A stretch of 23,538 nt of DNA from Bacillota bacterium (GCA_021846145.1 JAJZCJ010000009.1:1-23538), one strand, 5' to 3'; positions 1 through 9,970 are shown, numbered from the stretch's first letter. Notes: a model not told the origin generated them from the letters alone. Program-made: numbers and translations.

Positions 1-20
1 CTTATTGGTCACATCCTTAA

Positions 21-35
21 TCGTAATCATGACTA
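21..35. promoter_or_regulatory. Zur-like operator
   Basis: The 15 bases TCGTAATCATGACTA match the Bacillus Zur consensus TCGTAATNATTACGA at every specified position except two. The site abuts the -35 element of the promoter for the metal ABC importer, where a bound repressor could block RNA polymerase. Fur and PerR boxes share the core but start differently; the TCGTAAT half favours Zur. The match is seen directly; regulation by zinc is inferred. Confidence 0.6.
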
Positions 36-65
36 TTTACAAATAGATGATTTTGCTGGTATACT
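36..65 (+). promoter_or_regulatory. sigma-A-type promoter of the metal importer operon
   Basis: TTTACA (36-41) and TATACT (60-65) are separated by 18 bases, a good vegetative promoter. Transcription would start near 72, about 40 bases before the first gene. The Zur-like box lies directly upstream. Confidence 0.6.
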
Positions 66-110
66 CCTACCGTCAGCATACTTTGCGTGATATTGGAAGG
101 AGCCATCATT

Positions 111-1046
111 ATGACGATTCGGCATATAGGGCGAAAATTAGGATTTGGCATACTGCTGATTAGCGGTATGCTGCTCGCTGGATGTGCAGGGCCGGCGTCG
201 CATGTGCTGAACGCCAATCATCGGGTGATTTTAGCGGTAGGGGCTGAGAATCAATATGCAAATGTGATCGCGCAAATTGGCGGCACGTATGTATCTGTGA
301 GTTCTTTGATCAGCAACCCCAGCACAGATCCTCATTCCTACGAGGCCACCACTAGTGATGCAATTAAGGTGGGTCAGGCGGAGCTTGTAGTGCAAAATGG
401 ACTTGGTTATGATCAATTTGTGAATAAGTTAGAATCGGCTACTTCTAATTCTCAACGCATGGTGATTGATGTGGGACAGTCTCTTCATATGCCTATGAAC
501 ACACTTAATCCTCATCTTTGGTATGATTATAAAATTATGCCAAAAGTAGCCTTGTTGGTGGAGCGAGCTTTATCCAAATTGAATCCGTCGCATGCTTCAT
601 ACTTTTTACAAAACCTACATTCTTTTGATCATTCATTACAAACGTGGACAAAGACAATGCAAAAAATCAAGTTGAAGTTTCCGCATGCTCCCGTCATGGT
701 GACAGAACCTGTAGCAGATTACATGTTGGAGACTGCAGGTTTGTCTATTGTTACGCCTTGGCCTTTTCAGGCGGCGGTGATGAATGGAGTCGATCCTTCG
801 CCGCAATCGGTACAGCAACTGGAACAGTTTATTGTGTCTCGCCGAATCAAGGTGTTTGTTTATAATTTGCAGGCAGTAGATACGGTGACGCAAACTTTGT
901 TACAGCTTGCTATCACTCATCATGTACCTGTGGTAGGTGTTTATGAAACGATGCCCACGGCAATGAATTATCAGCAGTGGATGACAGCAGAAGCGAATGC
1001 CGTATATCAGGCACTGGCAAACGGCAAATCTACGCAAAAGCTATGA
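111..1046 (+). CDS. metal (zinc-type) ABC transporter substrate-binding lipoprotein
   Basis: Extracellular lipoprotein of the cluster A-I (TroA/ZnuA) family that captures a divalent metal for the importer encoded next to it. The 311-residue protein starts with a basic, hydrophobic signal and lipobox LLAGC (Cys25). Likely metal ligands are His75 (TDPHSYE), His135 (NPHLW), Glu199 (TEP) and Glu279 (YETMP). The last two replace the His and Asp of classical ZnuA/MntA and fit the TroA_b-like subgroup. There is no His-rich loop. ATG at 111 follows GGAAGGA (95-101) at good spacing; the longer frame from GTG 87 would run through that ribosome site. It is first in a four-gene operon. The Zur-like box favours zinc over manganese, but the metal is inferred. 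Confidence 0.88.
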   Translation: MTIRHIGRKLGFGILLISGMLLAGCAGPASHVLNANHRVILAVGAENQYANVIAQIGGTYVSVSSLISNPSTDPHSYEATTSDAIKVGQAELVVQNGLGYDQFVNKLESATSNSQRMVIDVGQSLHMPMNTLNPHLWYDYKIMPKVALLVERALSKLNPSHASYFLQNLHSFDHSLQTWTKTMQKIKLKFPHAPVMVTEPVADYMLETAGLSIVTPWPFQAAVMNGVDPSPQSVQQLEQFIVSRRIKVFVYNLQAVDTVTQTLLQLAITHHVPVVGVYETMPTAMNYQQWMTAEANAVYQALANGKSTQKL

Positions 1047-1066
1047 GTTAGAAAGAAGTGTTTATT

Positions 1067-1873
1067 GTGACAACTAGTTTATTGAGCTTGCATCAAGTAG
1101 ATGTCAGCGTGCGGGATAAAATGGTGCTGCAAAACTTGAATTTTGAGGTTAATGAGGGCGAATTTATCGGTATTATTGGTCCCAATGGCGCTGGGAAAAC
1201 TACTTTGCTCAAAGCTATTTTGGGGCTTATCCCGGTTCAACAGGGTCAGCTATTTTTTGCGGATGAACCGATGCGACGAGGGAATCGAAAATTGGCTTAC
1301 GTTCCGCAAAAGATTAACTTCGAACCAGATACTCCGCTGCGAGCTAGAGACCTCGTGGGGCTTGGATTAGATGGGCATAAATTAGGGTTTCCTTTTCCTA
1401 ATAGAAAGCGCAAAGAGCAAATTGAGGACGTCATGCGAGCGGTCAATGCGCTTCACTTTGCGGATGCGTCAGTAGGACGTTTATCAGGAGGGGAACAACA
1501 AAGGCTGATGATTGCACAAGCGTTGCTTAGTCAACCAAGGCTACTGTTATTAGATGAACCACTCGCGAATCTAGATATAAAGAGCGCGAATGAAGTAGTG
1601 CAGTTATTATCAAAAATAGGAAGAGAACGTCATCTCGCAATCATGCTTGTGGCTCATGACGTGAATCCTCTATTGGATGCCATGGATCAGGTGATTTACG
1701 TAGCGCAAGGACGGGCGATCAAAGGCGAACCGGAATTCGTGATCCAAAGTGACGTTCTTTCGCAACTTTATGGATATGATGTTGATGTCTTGCGCGTCCG
1801 CGGCAGAGTGTTAGTAATGGCTGGAAAAGATGGGGATGGATTTTCTCCTGTGAAAGAAGTGAGTTTCTCATAA
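1067..1873 (+). CDS. metal ABC transporter ATP-binding protein
   Basis: ATPase that powers the metal importer from the cytoplasmic side. In the 268-residue form it has Walker A GPNGAGKTT (38-46), Q-loop in YVPQ (about 81), signature LSGGEQQR (139-146), Walker B LLLLDEP (159-165) and the H-loop His in AHD (197). The C-terminal tail after the H-loop (IYVAQGRAIKGEP) is typical of ZnuC/MntB-like subunits. GTG at 1067 fits the AAGAAG-type site at 1052-1057 better than GTG 1058, which would overlap it. The stop TAA overlaps the ATG of the next gene by one base (TAATG), so the permease is probably translationally coupled. Confidence 0.92.
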   Translation: MTTSLLSLHQVDVSVRDKMVLQNLNFEVNEGEFIGIIGPNGAGKTTLLKAILGLIPVQQGQLFFADEPMRRGNRKLAYVPQKINFEPDTPLRARDLVGLGLDGHKLGFPFPNRKRKEQIEDVMRAVNALHFADASVGRLSGGEQQRLMIAQALLSQPRLLLLDEPLANLDIKSANEVVQLLSKIGRERHLAIMLVAHDVNPLLDAMDQVIYVAQGRAIKGEPEFVIQSDVLSQLYGYDVDVLRVRGRVLVMAGKDGDGFSPVKEVSFS

Positions 1874-2739
1874 TGCAGTGGTATAGTTTTTTGGAAAATG
1901 GCCAAGTGGTAAGTGCGCTTTGGATTGGAGCCTTTGTTGCAGCAATTTCAGCGATGCTGGGTGTGTTTGTGGTGATGCGGGGACAATCCTTTGCTGGTCA
2001 CGTGTTAACTGACGTGGGCGCATCCGGTGGCGCTGGGGCGTTCTTATTTGGTATTAATGCGTGGTATGGTTTTATGTCATTTGGGTTGCTTGCTGCGTTG
2101 GGAATTGACTTGACGGGAGATCGGGCGCGCAATCGGGATGTAGCGACTGGGATTATTTTAACCTTTGCGATGGGTCTTAGTGCGCTCTTTTTGTACTTAG
2201 ATTCCCAATTCACTGCCAGCGCAAATTCAACGATGATGATTTTATTTGGTTCGATTTTTGCTATTCCGCCCATTATGATGCCTATCATGATTGGCACGAC
2301 TGTGGTGGAAGCAGTATTGCTGTTCCTGATTTTTAGACCTTTATTGTTTAGCTCGATACAACCAGAGATGGCGATGACACGAGGGGTGCCTGTCCGCCTC
2401 ATCAGTTTACTATATATGCTTATGTTGGCGGTGGCGGTGGAAAATGGGTCGATTATTGTGGGAGCTTTGCTCAGTACTGGATTGTTAATTGGCCCTGCTG
2501 CGACAGCGGTGCAATTGACTGAACGACCTGTGGTAGCGATGTTTATGGCCATGGGGATCGGTGTTGTGGCGACTTGGACGGGTATTTTGCTTGCATATTT
2601 TAGTTATAACTGGCCGCCGTTAGGGCGTGGTTATCCGGTCAGCTTCTTTATTTCAGTGATTATTCTTATTGTTTATCTTCTAGTAAGAGTTAGTTCTTTT
2701 CGAAAGGGCGTCATCGCAAATGAATCAGGGATTCGCTAA
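1873..2739 (+). CDS. metal ABC transporter permease (ABC-3 family), first subunit
   Basis: Integral membrane subunit of 288 residues, with about eight hydrophobic segments typical of the ZnuB/TroC/MntC family. The N-terminal region has the family pattern FVVMRGQSFAGHVLTDVG, in which the channel-lining His and Asp lie near the first helices. A second conserved stretch is VENGSIIVGALLSTGLLIGPAATA. It starts with ATG overlapping the ATPase stop, and its last 20 bases overlap the next permease gene. Two different permease genes in one operon suggest a heterodimeric channel, as in Tro/Mnt-type systems, rather than the single permease of most Zur-controlled zinc importers. Confidence 0.9.
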   Translation: MQWYSFLENGQVVSALWIGAFVAAISAMLGVFVVMRGQSFAGHVLTDVGASGGAGAFLFGINAWYGFMSFGLLAALGIDLTGDRARNRDVATGIILTFAMGLSALFLYLDSQFTASANSTMMILFGSIFAIPPIMMPIMIGTTVVEAVLLFLIFRPLLFSSIQPEMAMTRGVPVRLISLLYMLMLAVAVENGSIIVGALLSTGLLIGPAATAVQLTERPVVAMFMAMGIGVVATWTGILLAYFSYNWPPLGRGYPVSFFISVIILIVYLLVRVSSFRKGVIANESGIR

Positions 2740-3559
2740 TGTTTTTTTCTTTGGTATGTTTTCTCAGGGTTTTATGTGGAATGCGCTGATCAGTGGGACG
2801 ATGGTCGCATTATTGGCCTCAGGAGTTGGATTTTTCGCGATTTTGAGGGATGCCTCATTCGCTGCTCACGCCTTGCCTAAAATTGGATTTGCCGGAGCAG
2901 CTGGTGCTGTGTTGTTAAATGTAAGTCCCATTTTGGGGTTGGTTGTGTTTGCGGTAGGAGGGGCATTGGGGATTGGTTGGTTAGGCAAACGCGATCGACA
3001 CGAAGTGGGGACGGCATTATTACTGGTGGCCGCATTAGGAGTTGGCGCATTATTTTTAGTGCTTAATGATAAATATGCTGCAGGTGCCTATGCTTTGTTG
3101 TTTGGACAATTGGTTGGTGTGAGTGCTTCAGAGACCGTGTATATTGTTGTTTTGAGTTTTGTTGCACTGCTTGTCTTGTTGATTTTATTCAGACCGATGT
3201 TATATGTCACCATTCTACCCGATATTGCTCAAGCGCGCGGATTGCCAACGGCGGGGCTCAGTATCTTCTATCTCGTGATTGTTGGTATCGCTACTGCGGT
3301 TACTGTTCCTGTCGTCGGCGCTCTATTATCATTTAGCATGATGATCGCCCCAGCAGCTACCGCTAGAGCTCTTTGGCGTAGCCCAGCGGCAGTAGCGATC
3401 GGTGCGATGGTCGAAGCCGTGCTGATCGTGTGGCTATCGCTTAGTTTCGCGTACACGACCGGTTGGCCAGTGGGGTTCTTTGTGGCGACGTTAGCCGCGT
3501 TGTTTTACGCGGTAGCCAAGGGTTATGAAGCAGTTTGGATTAATCGGCGCATTAGTTAA
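2720..3559 (+). CDS. metal ABC transporter permease (ABC-3 family), second subunit
   Basis: Second membrane subunit, 279 residues, homologous to the preceding gene product. Shared family patterns include FFAILRDASFAAHALPKIGFAGAA near the N-terminus (split here: FFAILRDASFAAHAL, then PKIGFAGAA) and VPVVGALLSFSMMIAPAATA later. ATG 2720 is preceded by GAAAGGG (2702-2708) inside the end of the upstream gene, so translation is coupled. The stop codon overlaps, by four bases (TTAA, 3556-3559), the stop of the convergent reductase gene. No terminator hairpin separates the two genes. The role as partner of the first permease is inferred from operon structure. Confidence 0.9.
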   Translation: MNQGFANVFFFGMFSQGFMWNALISGTMVALLASGVGFFAILRDASFAAHALPKIGFAGAAGAVLLNVSPILGLVVFAVGGALGIGWLGKRDRHEVGTALLLVAALGVGALFLVLNDKYAAGAYALLFGQLVGVSASETVYIVVLSFVALLVLLILFRPMLYVTILPDIAQARGLPTAGLSIFYLVIVGIATAVTVPVVGALLSFSMMIAPAATARALWRSPAAVAIGAMVEAVLIVWLSLSFAYTTGWPVGFFVATLAALFYAVAKGYEAVWINRRIS

Positions 3560-4572
3560 CCTTCAATGGGCACCTTCACCAACAATTTACCGGTATTTTC
3601 CCCGTGAAACAAACCGATAAATGCCTCTGGGGTACGCTCAAATCCCTCAATGATAGTTTCTCTGATCTTAATTTTCCCTTGCTGATACCATTGGGACAAT
3701 TGCAACTGTGCCTGTGAAAAAGATTCTGCAAAGTCTGTTACGATAAATCCCTGTAAATGCGTACGACGGGTGACGAAGGTGTGGAACACGTTCATCGAAA
3801 TATGCGCTGGTTTGGTGTCGTTGTAATGGGCAATTTGGCCACACAGTGGGATGCGAGCAAAGTCGTTTAATGAATAGATGACTGCTTCAGAAACGGCCCC
3901 ACCCACATTATCAAAGTACACATCTACCCCATTAGGGCATGCATTGCGAATATTTTGATGCAAATGCTCGCGATCTTTGTAATCAATGACTTCGTCAAAT
4001 CCTAGTTCATTTTTTAAATAAAGTAGTTTATCTTGTGCACCCGCGATACCGACCACTCGGCACTCTAATAGTTTGGCAATTTGACCTGCAATGCTTCCAA
4101 CAGCTCCTGCTGCGCCTGAGATGACCACTGTCTCACCAGGGCGTGGATTCCCGATCTTTGTTAGGCCAAAAAAAGCAGTGAGTCCAGGGATTCCGAGTAA
4201 ACCAAGTGCTGTTGAAGGGGGCGCAAGTTCTGGATCAAGTTTGCTAATCGACTGATCCTCTTGAATGACATTATATAAGCGCCACGACCATTGTCCGGTG
4301 ACATAATCACCCACTTGGTATTTTGGATTGCGGGAGTCTACCACTTGGCCGACGATACCACCATTTAAAGGTTTTCCGACGACAAAAGGGGCGACATAGG
4401 ATCGGTTTTCCGTCATGCGTCCGCGCATGTAAGGATCGACCGAAAGATAATGTGTACGCACCATAATCTGGCCATTTTCTAATGCGGGCATGGGGCAGTC
4501 TTGTACGCTAAAATCATTCACATGTGGCATCCCCACAGGGCGATTGGCTAAAATGATCTCCTTATTCTTCAT
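3556..4572 (-). CDS. NADPH-dependent medium-chain oxidoreductase (CurA/YfmJ/LTB4DH-like)
   Basis: Zinc-free medium-chain reductase, about 338 residues, of the group that reduces alpha,beta-unsaturated ketones or aldehydes with NADPH (curcumin reductase CurA, prostaglandin reductase). The N-terminal part carries YLSVDPYMRGRM, a hallmark of this group. The Rossmann nucleotide loop is GAAGAVGS (about 153-160), and VDVYFDNVGG follows later. ATG 4572 lies six bases after AGGGGG; ATG 4578 would touch that site. The ribosome site overlaps the stop codon of the upstream patB-like gene (TAGGGGG), so the two are a coupled operon. The substrate cannot be told from sequence. Confidence 0.88.
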   Translation of the reverse strand: MKNKEIILANRPVGMPHVNDFSVQDCPMPALENGQIMVRTHYLSVDPYMRGRMTENRSYVAPFVVGKPLNGGIVGQVVDSRNPKYQVGDYVTGQWSWRLYNVIQEDQSISKLDPELAPPSTALGLLGIPGLTAFFGLTKIGNPRPGETVVISGAAGAVGSIAGQIAKLLECRVVGIAGAQDKLLYLKNELGFDEVIDYKDREHLHQNIRNACPNGVDVYFDNVGGAVSEAVIYSLNDFARIPLCGQIAHYNDTKPAHISMNVFHTFVTRRTHLQGFIVTDFAESFSQAQLQLSQWYQQGKIKIRETIIEGFERTPEAFIGLFHGENTGKLLVKVPIEG

Positions 4573-4582
4573 GGTCATCCCC

Positions 4583-5761
4583 CTAATTTTTTTTATTCCA
4601 GGCAGCGGCTATGTTGGTGATGGCTTCGTCAATATAGGATCTTGGGCAGGCGAGATTCATGCGCTGAAACCCAGTGCCTTCTTCACCAAAAAGGTGTCCT
4701 TCGTCCATGGCGACGCCAGCTTCATGCACAAAAAAATGATCCAACTCTGCTTTAGTGAAGCCCAATTCTCGACAATCTAGCCATGCTAAGTAAGTGCCTT
4801 CAGGCTTAATTAGTTTTATTTGTGGCATTTTTTCAAGCAGTAATTGTTGAAGTGTGACTAGATTGCCTTCGAGGTAATCCAACAGTTCATTGAGCCATGG
4901 CTCGCCATGGCGATAGGCAGCTTCTAGCGCAGTGACGCCAAAGGTATTAGCACCTTCCATGGAGTATTTTTGTATCACTTTTTTGTACTTTTGGAGCATG
5001 TCGGGGTTGGGAATAATCAGGGCTGCCGTCTGTAGTCCTGCCAAATTAAAGGTTTTGCTGGGGGCAATGGCCGTTACACTGATGTCCTTAAATCGTTCAT
5101 CGAGTGATGCAAAAGGAGTGTGGTGATAATTCTTATACACTAAGTCATGATGGATTTCATCGCTAATCACCGTGACGTTATATTGTAAAGCGAGTTCGCC
5201 CGCTGTTCGCAGTTCGTCTGCTGTCCATACTCGACCTACAGGGTTGTGCGGGCTACATAATATCCATGCTTTCGCTCCTGCTTGAAATTGTGCTTCTAGT
5301 GCGTCATAGTCCATCTGATAGCGCTTGCCATCAAATGCGAGCGGGGCTCGTAAGACTTGTCGATCATAATTGCGGATGACTCGTTCAAACGGATGGTACA
5401 CAGGAGGCTGGACAACGACTTTGTCGCCTGCGTCGGTCAGCGCGTCGATAAGAAATCCAATTCCAGGTACGATTCCGGGTGCATGCGCGATCCACTGGGT
5501 ATCAATATTGAAATGGTGTCTATTTGCTAACCACTGTTGAATCGCCTCATAATAACTGTCCGTGCGAAGTGTGTAGCCGAAGATGCCGTGTTGAAGTTTT
5601 TCTTGCATCGCCTCTAATACTGCATCTGGAGCAGCGAAATCCATATCAGCTACCCACATTGGCAATGCCTGCTCAACCTGAAAGCGTGTGCGAAGTCCAT
5701 CCCACTTTACAGATGCGGTGTTCTTTCTTGCAATGGGATCATCAAAATGACCGACCAACAC
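4583..5761 (-). CDS. patB: PatB/MalY-type PLP-dependent C-S beta-lyase (cystathionine beta-lyase-like aminotransferase)
   Basis: Fold-type I PLP enzyme, about 392 residues, most like Bacillus PatB, which cleaves cystathionine or cysteine S-conjugates to a thiol, pyruvate and ammonia. Visible family signatures are LPMWVADMDFAAP near the N-terminus, HNPVGR (172-177), DEIHHDL (201-207) and the PLP lysine in APSKTF (Lys236). AGGAGG (5766-5771) is four bases from GTG 5761 and seven from TTG 5758. The TTG may be the true start, which would remove one residue. It is first in a two-gene operon with a reductase. A TATAAT at 5856-5861 on this strand is a possible -10 element without a clear -35. Confidence 0.85.
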   Translation of the reverse strand: MLVGHFDDPIARKNTASVKWDGLRTRFQVEQALPMWVADMDFAAPDAVLEAMQEKLQHGIFGYTLRTDSYYEAIQQWLANRHHFNIDTQWIAHAPGIVPGIGFLIDALTDAGDKVVVQPPVYHPFERVIRNYDRQVLRAPLAFDGKRYQMDYDALEAQFQAGAKAWILCSPHNPVGRVWTADELRTAGELALQYNVTVISDEIHHDLVYKNYHHTPFASLDERFKDISVTAIAPSKTFNLAGLQTAALIIPNPDMLQKYKKVIQKYSMEGANTFGVTALEAAYRHGEPWLNELLDYLEGNLVTLQQLLLEKMPQIKLIKPEGTYLAWLDCRELGFTKAELDHFFVHEAGVAMDEGHLFGEEGTGFQRMNLACPRSYIDEAITNIAAAWNKKN

Positions 5762-5908
5762 GTAACCTCCTAAAACACATGATTTGCATCACTTTACTGA
5801 CACATGTGAGCAATTAGATTAAGATGATCAAAAGAACCTGCGCAAACTAGTTTATATTATACCTCGTAACCATTGGTTTTAATTAATGGGGAAATGTTAA
5901 TGTATGCA

Positions 5909-5938
5909 TTGAATGCTCTCATAAAAATGCGGTACATT
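5909..5938 (+). promoter_or_regulatory. possible promoter of galE
   Basis: TTGAAT (5909-5914) and TACATT (5933-5938) are 18 bases apart, about 45 bases before the galE start. The elements are only moderate matches. The 220-base gap between patB and galE is otherwise AT-rich and without a gene. Confidence 0.35.
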
Positions 5939-5983
5939 GTGTAAAAGTTTTGGGAAAAATATTTATCATTGGAGGTAAAATTT

Positions 5984-6979
5984 GTGTCTATTTTAGTTAC
6001 TGGTGGAGCCGGGTATATTGGCAGTCATACAATAGCAGAATTACAAGCACATCATGAAGAGGTAGTAGTTGTTGATAATTTGAGCTTAGGGCACGGTGAA
6101 GCGATTCGTGTGTTGGATGTTCCCTTTTATCAAGTGGGTATAAGAGACAAGGAAAAAATAATTTCGATCATGCGCGATCACAAAACGGATGCGGTGGTGC
6201 ATTTTGCTGCGTTTTCACAGGTGGGGGAAAGTGTGCGTCTACCGCTCAAGTATTATCAAAATAACGTAGCTGGGACAACAGAACTGCTATCTGCCATGGT
6301 GGAGGCGGGGGTCAATAATATTGTCTTTTCTTCTACTGCGGCAACCTATGGGGAACCAAAAGCGGTTCCTATTACGGAGACACATCCAAAACACCCTTCC
6401 AATCCTTATGGCGAGTCCAAGTTAGCCATTGAACGTATGTTGCACTGGTGTTACCAAGCTTATGGGATACAGTCCATCAGTCTTCGCTATTTTAACGCCG
6501 CGGGAGCTCATCCAGAATTACCTATTGGTGAACATCACGAAAATGAGAGCCATCTTATTCCGATTGTGTTGCAAGCAGCACTTGGTATTCGCGATAATGT
6601 CACTGTTTTTGGCTCCGATTATCCCACATCAGATGGTTCTTGTATTCGTGATTACATTCATGTGATGGATTTAGCCAGTGCTCATCGATTGGCAGTTGAT
6701 CGGTTGCGAAACACGCGCATGGGGGCAGAGGCGTACAATTTAGGTATAGGACAAGGGTATTCGGTGATGGAAGTGATTGAAACTGCCCGCGCAGTAACCA
6801 AACGGGAGATACCTGTTGTGTTTGGGGAGCGTCGAGAAGGTGATCCGGCAGTACTTGTTGCGGCACCAGATTTAGCAAAGCACGTATTGCAGTGGGAACC
6901 AGCGTACCAAGAGTTATCGGGTATTATAGAATCTGCTTGGAAGTGGCACTTGCACCAGCCTAATGGATATAGTAGCTAA
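5984..6979 (+). CDS. galE: UDP-glucose 4-epimerase
   Basis: Cytoplasmic short-chain dehydrogenase-type epimerase that interconverts UDP-glucose and UDP-galactose using bound NAD. The 331-residue protein has the NAD loop TGGAGYIGSH at the N-terminus, SSTAATYG with the catalytic Ser/Thr, and the YGESK pair (Tyr-x3-Lys). SLRYFNAAGA and GSCIRDYIHVMDLA are also typical of GalE. GTG 5984 sits eight bases after GGAGG (5971-5975); an upstream TTG at 5969 falls inside the ribosome site. The gene converges on the sulfolipid operon and overlaps the last gene there by four bases. It may supply UDP-galactose for glycolipids or wall polymers; the link to the sulfolipid genes is only positional. Confidence 0.93.
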   Translation: MSILVTGGAGYIGSHTIAELQAHHEEVVVVDNLSLGHGEAIRVLDVPFYQVGIRDKEKIISIMRDHKTDAVVHFAAFSQVGESVRLPLKYYQNNVAGTTELLSAMVEAGVNNIVFSSTAATYGEPKAVPITETHPKHPSNPYGESKLAIERMLHWCYQAYGIQSISLRYFNAAGAHPELPIGEHHENESHLIPIVLQAALGIRDNVTVFGSDYPTSDGSCIRDYIHVMDLASAHRLAVDRLRNTRMGAEAYNLGIGQGYSVMEVIETARAVTKREIPVVFGERREGDPAVLVAAPDLAKHVLQWEPAYQELSGIIESAWKWHLHQPNGYSS

Positions 6980-8154
6980 ATTTGAATTAACTCTTCTTTA
7001 GATGATGCAGGTTTGTTTTGGCCTTTCATCATGCGAATGCGGTGCATGCGAATAGCCAACTCGTAGTAATGGATTAATTTGTCCGTTGGTGCTAACCAAT
7101 TACGGGTTTCGGCAATGTTTCTAGCATTAATAGCCATCTGGCGCTGTAGTGGGGATTGTGACATCAGTTTTTGTATGGCATTTACGAGTGACTGTAGGTT
7201 GCCGGGTTGGTAAACAATCCCTGATTCGTGTCCTTCTAGCAATTCTCTGGTGGGTAGGCTGTCGGCTGCAATAATAGGCAATCCAGAAGACATGGCTTCT
7301 AGTAAAACTAATCCCAATGTCTCTGTCGTTGACGGGAAAATAAATCCGTCCGCAGAAGCATAAGCTGCGGATAATTCATCGCCATGCAAGAAACCTAAAA
7401 ATTTGGCATGAGTCTCCGCAAACACGCGTTCCAGCTTGTCCCGTGCTGGACCATCGCCAACAAACGCAATGCTCAAGTTAGGAATCAGGTTTAAAAGCGG
7501 GCGAATTTGATCCAAGTCTTTTTCATGTGCTAGGCGTCCAACATAAAGCAGAATAAAGTGATCTGGGTGGCCAGCTGTCAAATAGTTGCGCATCCTGTCA
7601 TCTCGGTATTGAGGGTGAAATCGCTGTGTATCTACTCCACCTTCCCACCAGCGTACGTTACGGTATCCTCTACCTATCAGTTCGTTTACCATGGTCTTTG
7701 ATGTCGCCAAATTAACGGAGGCCAAATTATGAATGATGCGTAAATAATGCCATGCCACAGGGTCGAGAAAGGGAACGTGATAGGTGTGGGCATATGCGGC
7801 TAAGTGTGTATGAAAAGATGCCACGAGGGGCAGTTGCATCTTTCTAGCATAATAAATGCCACCAAGGCCAAGCACTACCGGATTGACAACATGTACTAGG
7901 TCGGGTTGAAAATCCTGTAGGAATGTTCCCATGGATTTTGTGGGAAAACAAAACTTTAGTTGTGGATAAAAAGGGTATGGAAAGCCTCTGATAGGCAGGA
8001 TCGGTATTCCCTTATACTGACTTTCGCCTCCATAGGGAGCGACAATTGCCAATTCATGATCTGATGCCATCAAATGGTCAATTGTCGCAAGTAACCGCGT
8101 CACGATACCGTCAGTGGAGGGCAAAAATGTTTCCGTAAATAGAGCAATCTTCAA
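6976..8154 (-). CDS. sqdX: GT4 glycosyltransferase, probable sulfoquinovosyl-diacylglycerol synthase (SqdX/SQD2-like)
   Basis: GT-B glycosyltransferase of 392 residues, expected to move sulfoquinovose from UDP-sulfoquinovose to diacylglycerol at the cytoplasmic membrane. The donor-site elements are YVGRLAHEKDL (about 204-214), FVGDGP (231-236) and the E-x7-E motif at Glu278/Glu286 in PSTTETLGLVLLEAMSSGLP. The stretch FLHGDELSAAYASAD is very like plant SQD2. It starts with TTG 8154, six bases after AGGAGG. Related GT4 enzymes include mannosyl- and glucosyltransferases, so the specific name rests on resemblance to SQD2 and on sqdB two genes upstream. The stop overlaps the galE stop by four bases (CTAA). 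Confidence 0.75.
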   Translation of the reverse strand: MKIALFTETFLPSTDGIVTRLLATIDHLMASDHELAIVAPYGGESQYKGIPILPIRGFPYPFYPQLKFCFPTKSMGTFLQDFQPDLVHVVNPVVLGLGGIYYARKMQLPLVASFHTHLAAYAHTYHVPFLDPVAWHYLRIIHNLASVNLATSKTMVNELIGRGYRNVRWWEGGVDTQRFHPQYRDDRMRNYLTAGHPDHFILLYVGRLAHEKDLDQIRPLLNLIPNLSIAFVGDGPARDKLERVFAETHAKFLGFLHGDELSAAYASADGFIFPSTTETLGLVLLEAMSSGLPIIAADSLPTRELLEGHESGIVYQPGNLQSLVNAIQKLMSQSPLQRQMAINARNIAETRNWLAPTDKLIHYYELAIRMHRIRMMKGQNKPASSKEELIQI

Positions 8155-8196
8155 CGCTAAACCTCCTGTTTAGGCAACTATTTACGCAACCCTCAG

Positions 8197-8640
8197 TCAG
8201 GCGTGATAGACGAAGTTACGCAAAATCACATAACTGAGTCCAGATGAAATTGCCATTGCGATTACCTTGGAAAGGTTGCTGCTAACTATATAAGGAAAAT
8301 CAAAGGTATACAAAATACGTGAGATAAAAACCAACGCACTATTATTAACTAACACATTCAAAATCCCCTGAGCTAAAAATAGGCGTTGCTCTTTGCGTGG
8401 GTTTGTTGAGCGGTCAGAAAAAGTCCAGCGTCGATTTAGTTCATAACTCATCGCAATAGCACTAATTACAGCTATTGTATTATAGAAAATCAATAATAGC
8501 GGAGATTTCGTTGGATTGATTAACAGGCACAGGTTGAGCACTAACAAATCAATTGCTGCATTAACAACCCCAACGAGCAAAAATTTAAGATAACGACCTT
8601 CGCTCAACTTTAAAAACCACAGTCTAGACGTTCGTATCAC
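8197..8640 (-). CDS. GtrA-family small membrane protein
   Basis: Membrane protein of 147 residues with four predicted helices (about 18-40, 48-68, 87-107, 120-142). It has the GtrA-family pattern: FLLVGVVNAAIDLLV in helix 1, the NRRWTFS loop after helix 2, and a C-terminal LRNFVYHA. GtrA proteins are thought to help move lipid-linked sugars across the membrane or to assist glycosyltransferases. It is read from GTG 8640 after a GGGGGAT site. It lies between sqdB (28 bases upstream) and the sqdX-like gene (42 bases downstream) in one transcription direction. This suggests a role in glycolipid handling, but that is inference. Confidence 0.85.
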   Translation of the reverse strand: MIRTSRLWFLKLSEGRYLKFLLVGVVNAAIDLLVLNLCLLINPTKSPLLLIFYNTIAVISAIAMSYELNRRWTFSDRSTNPRKEQRLFLAQGILNVLVNNSALVFISRILYTFDFPYIVSSNLSKVIAMAISSGLSYVILRNFVYHA

Positions 8641-8668
8641 AAATATCCCCCAAATGACTCTTGGTTAT

Positions 8669-9826
<1,158 letters not shown>

Positions 9827-9970
9827 TCAAGACATCTTTATTACTCAATAGTTTCCAATATATCATACAATCCTTAAAACTCGCTTGATAAATAAGAACT
9901 CTTTTACCATAAATGAATTTGTTCGCGTATTATCAAAAGCCAATATGAAAGCGCACAGGCAAAGCAAGTT

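Noticed and set aside
1998..2552. Long open frame antisense to the first permease gene
   Set aside because: Low-complexity shadow of a membrane protein gene; no ribosome site and no family likeness.
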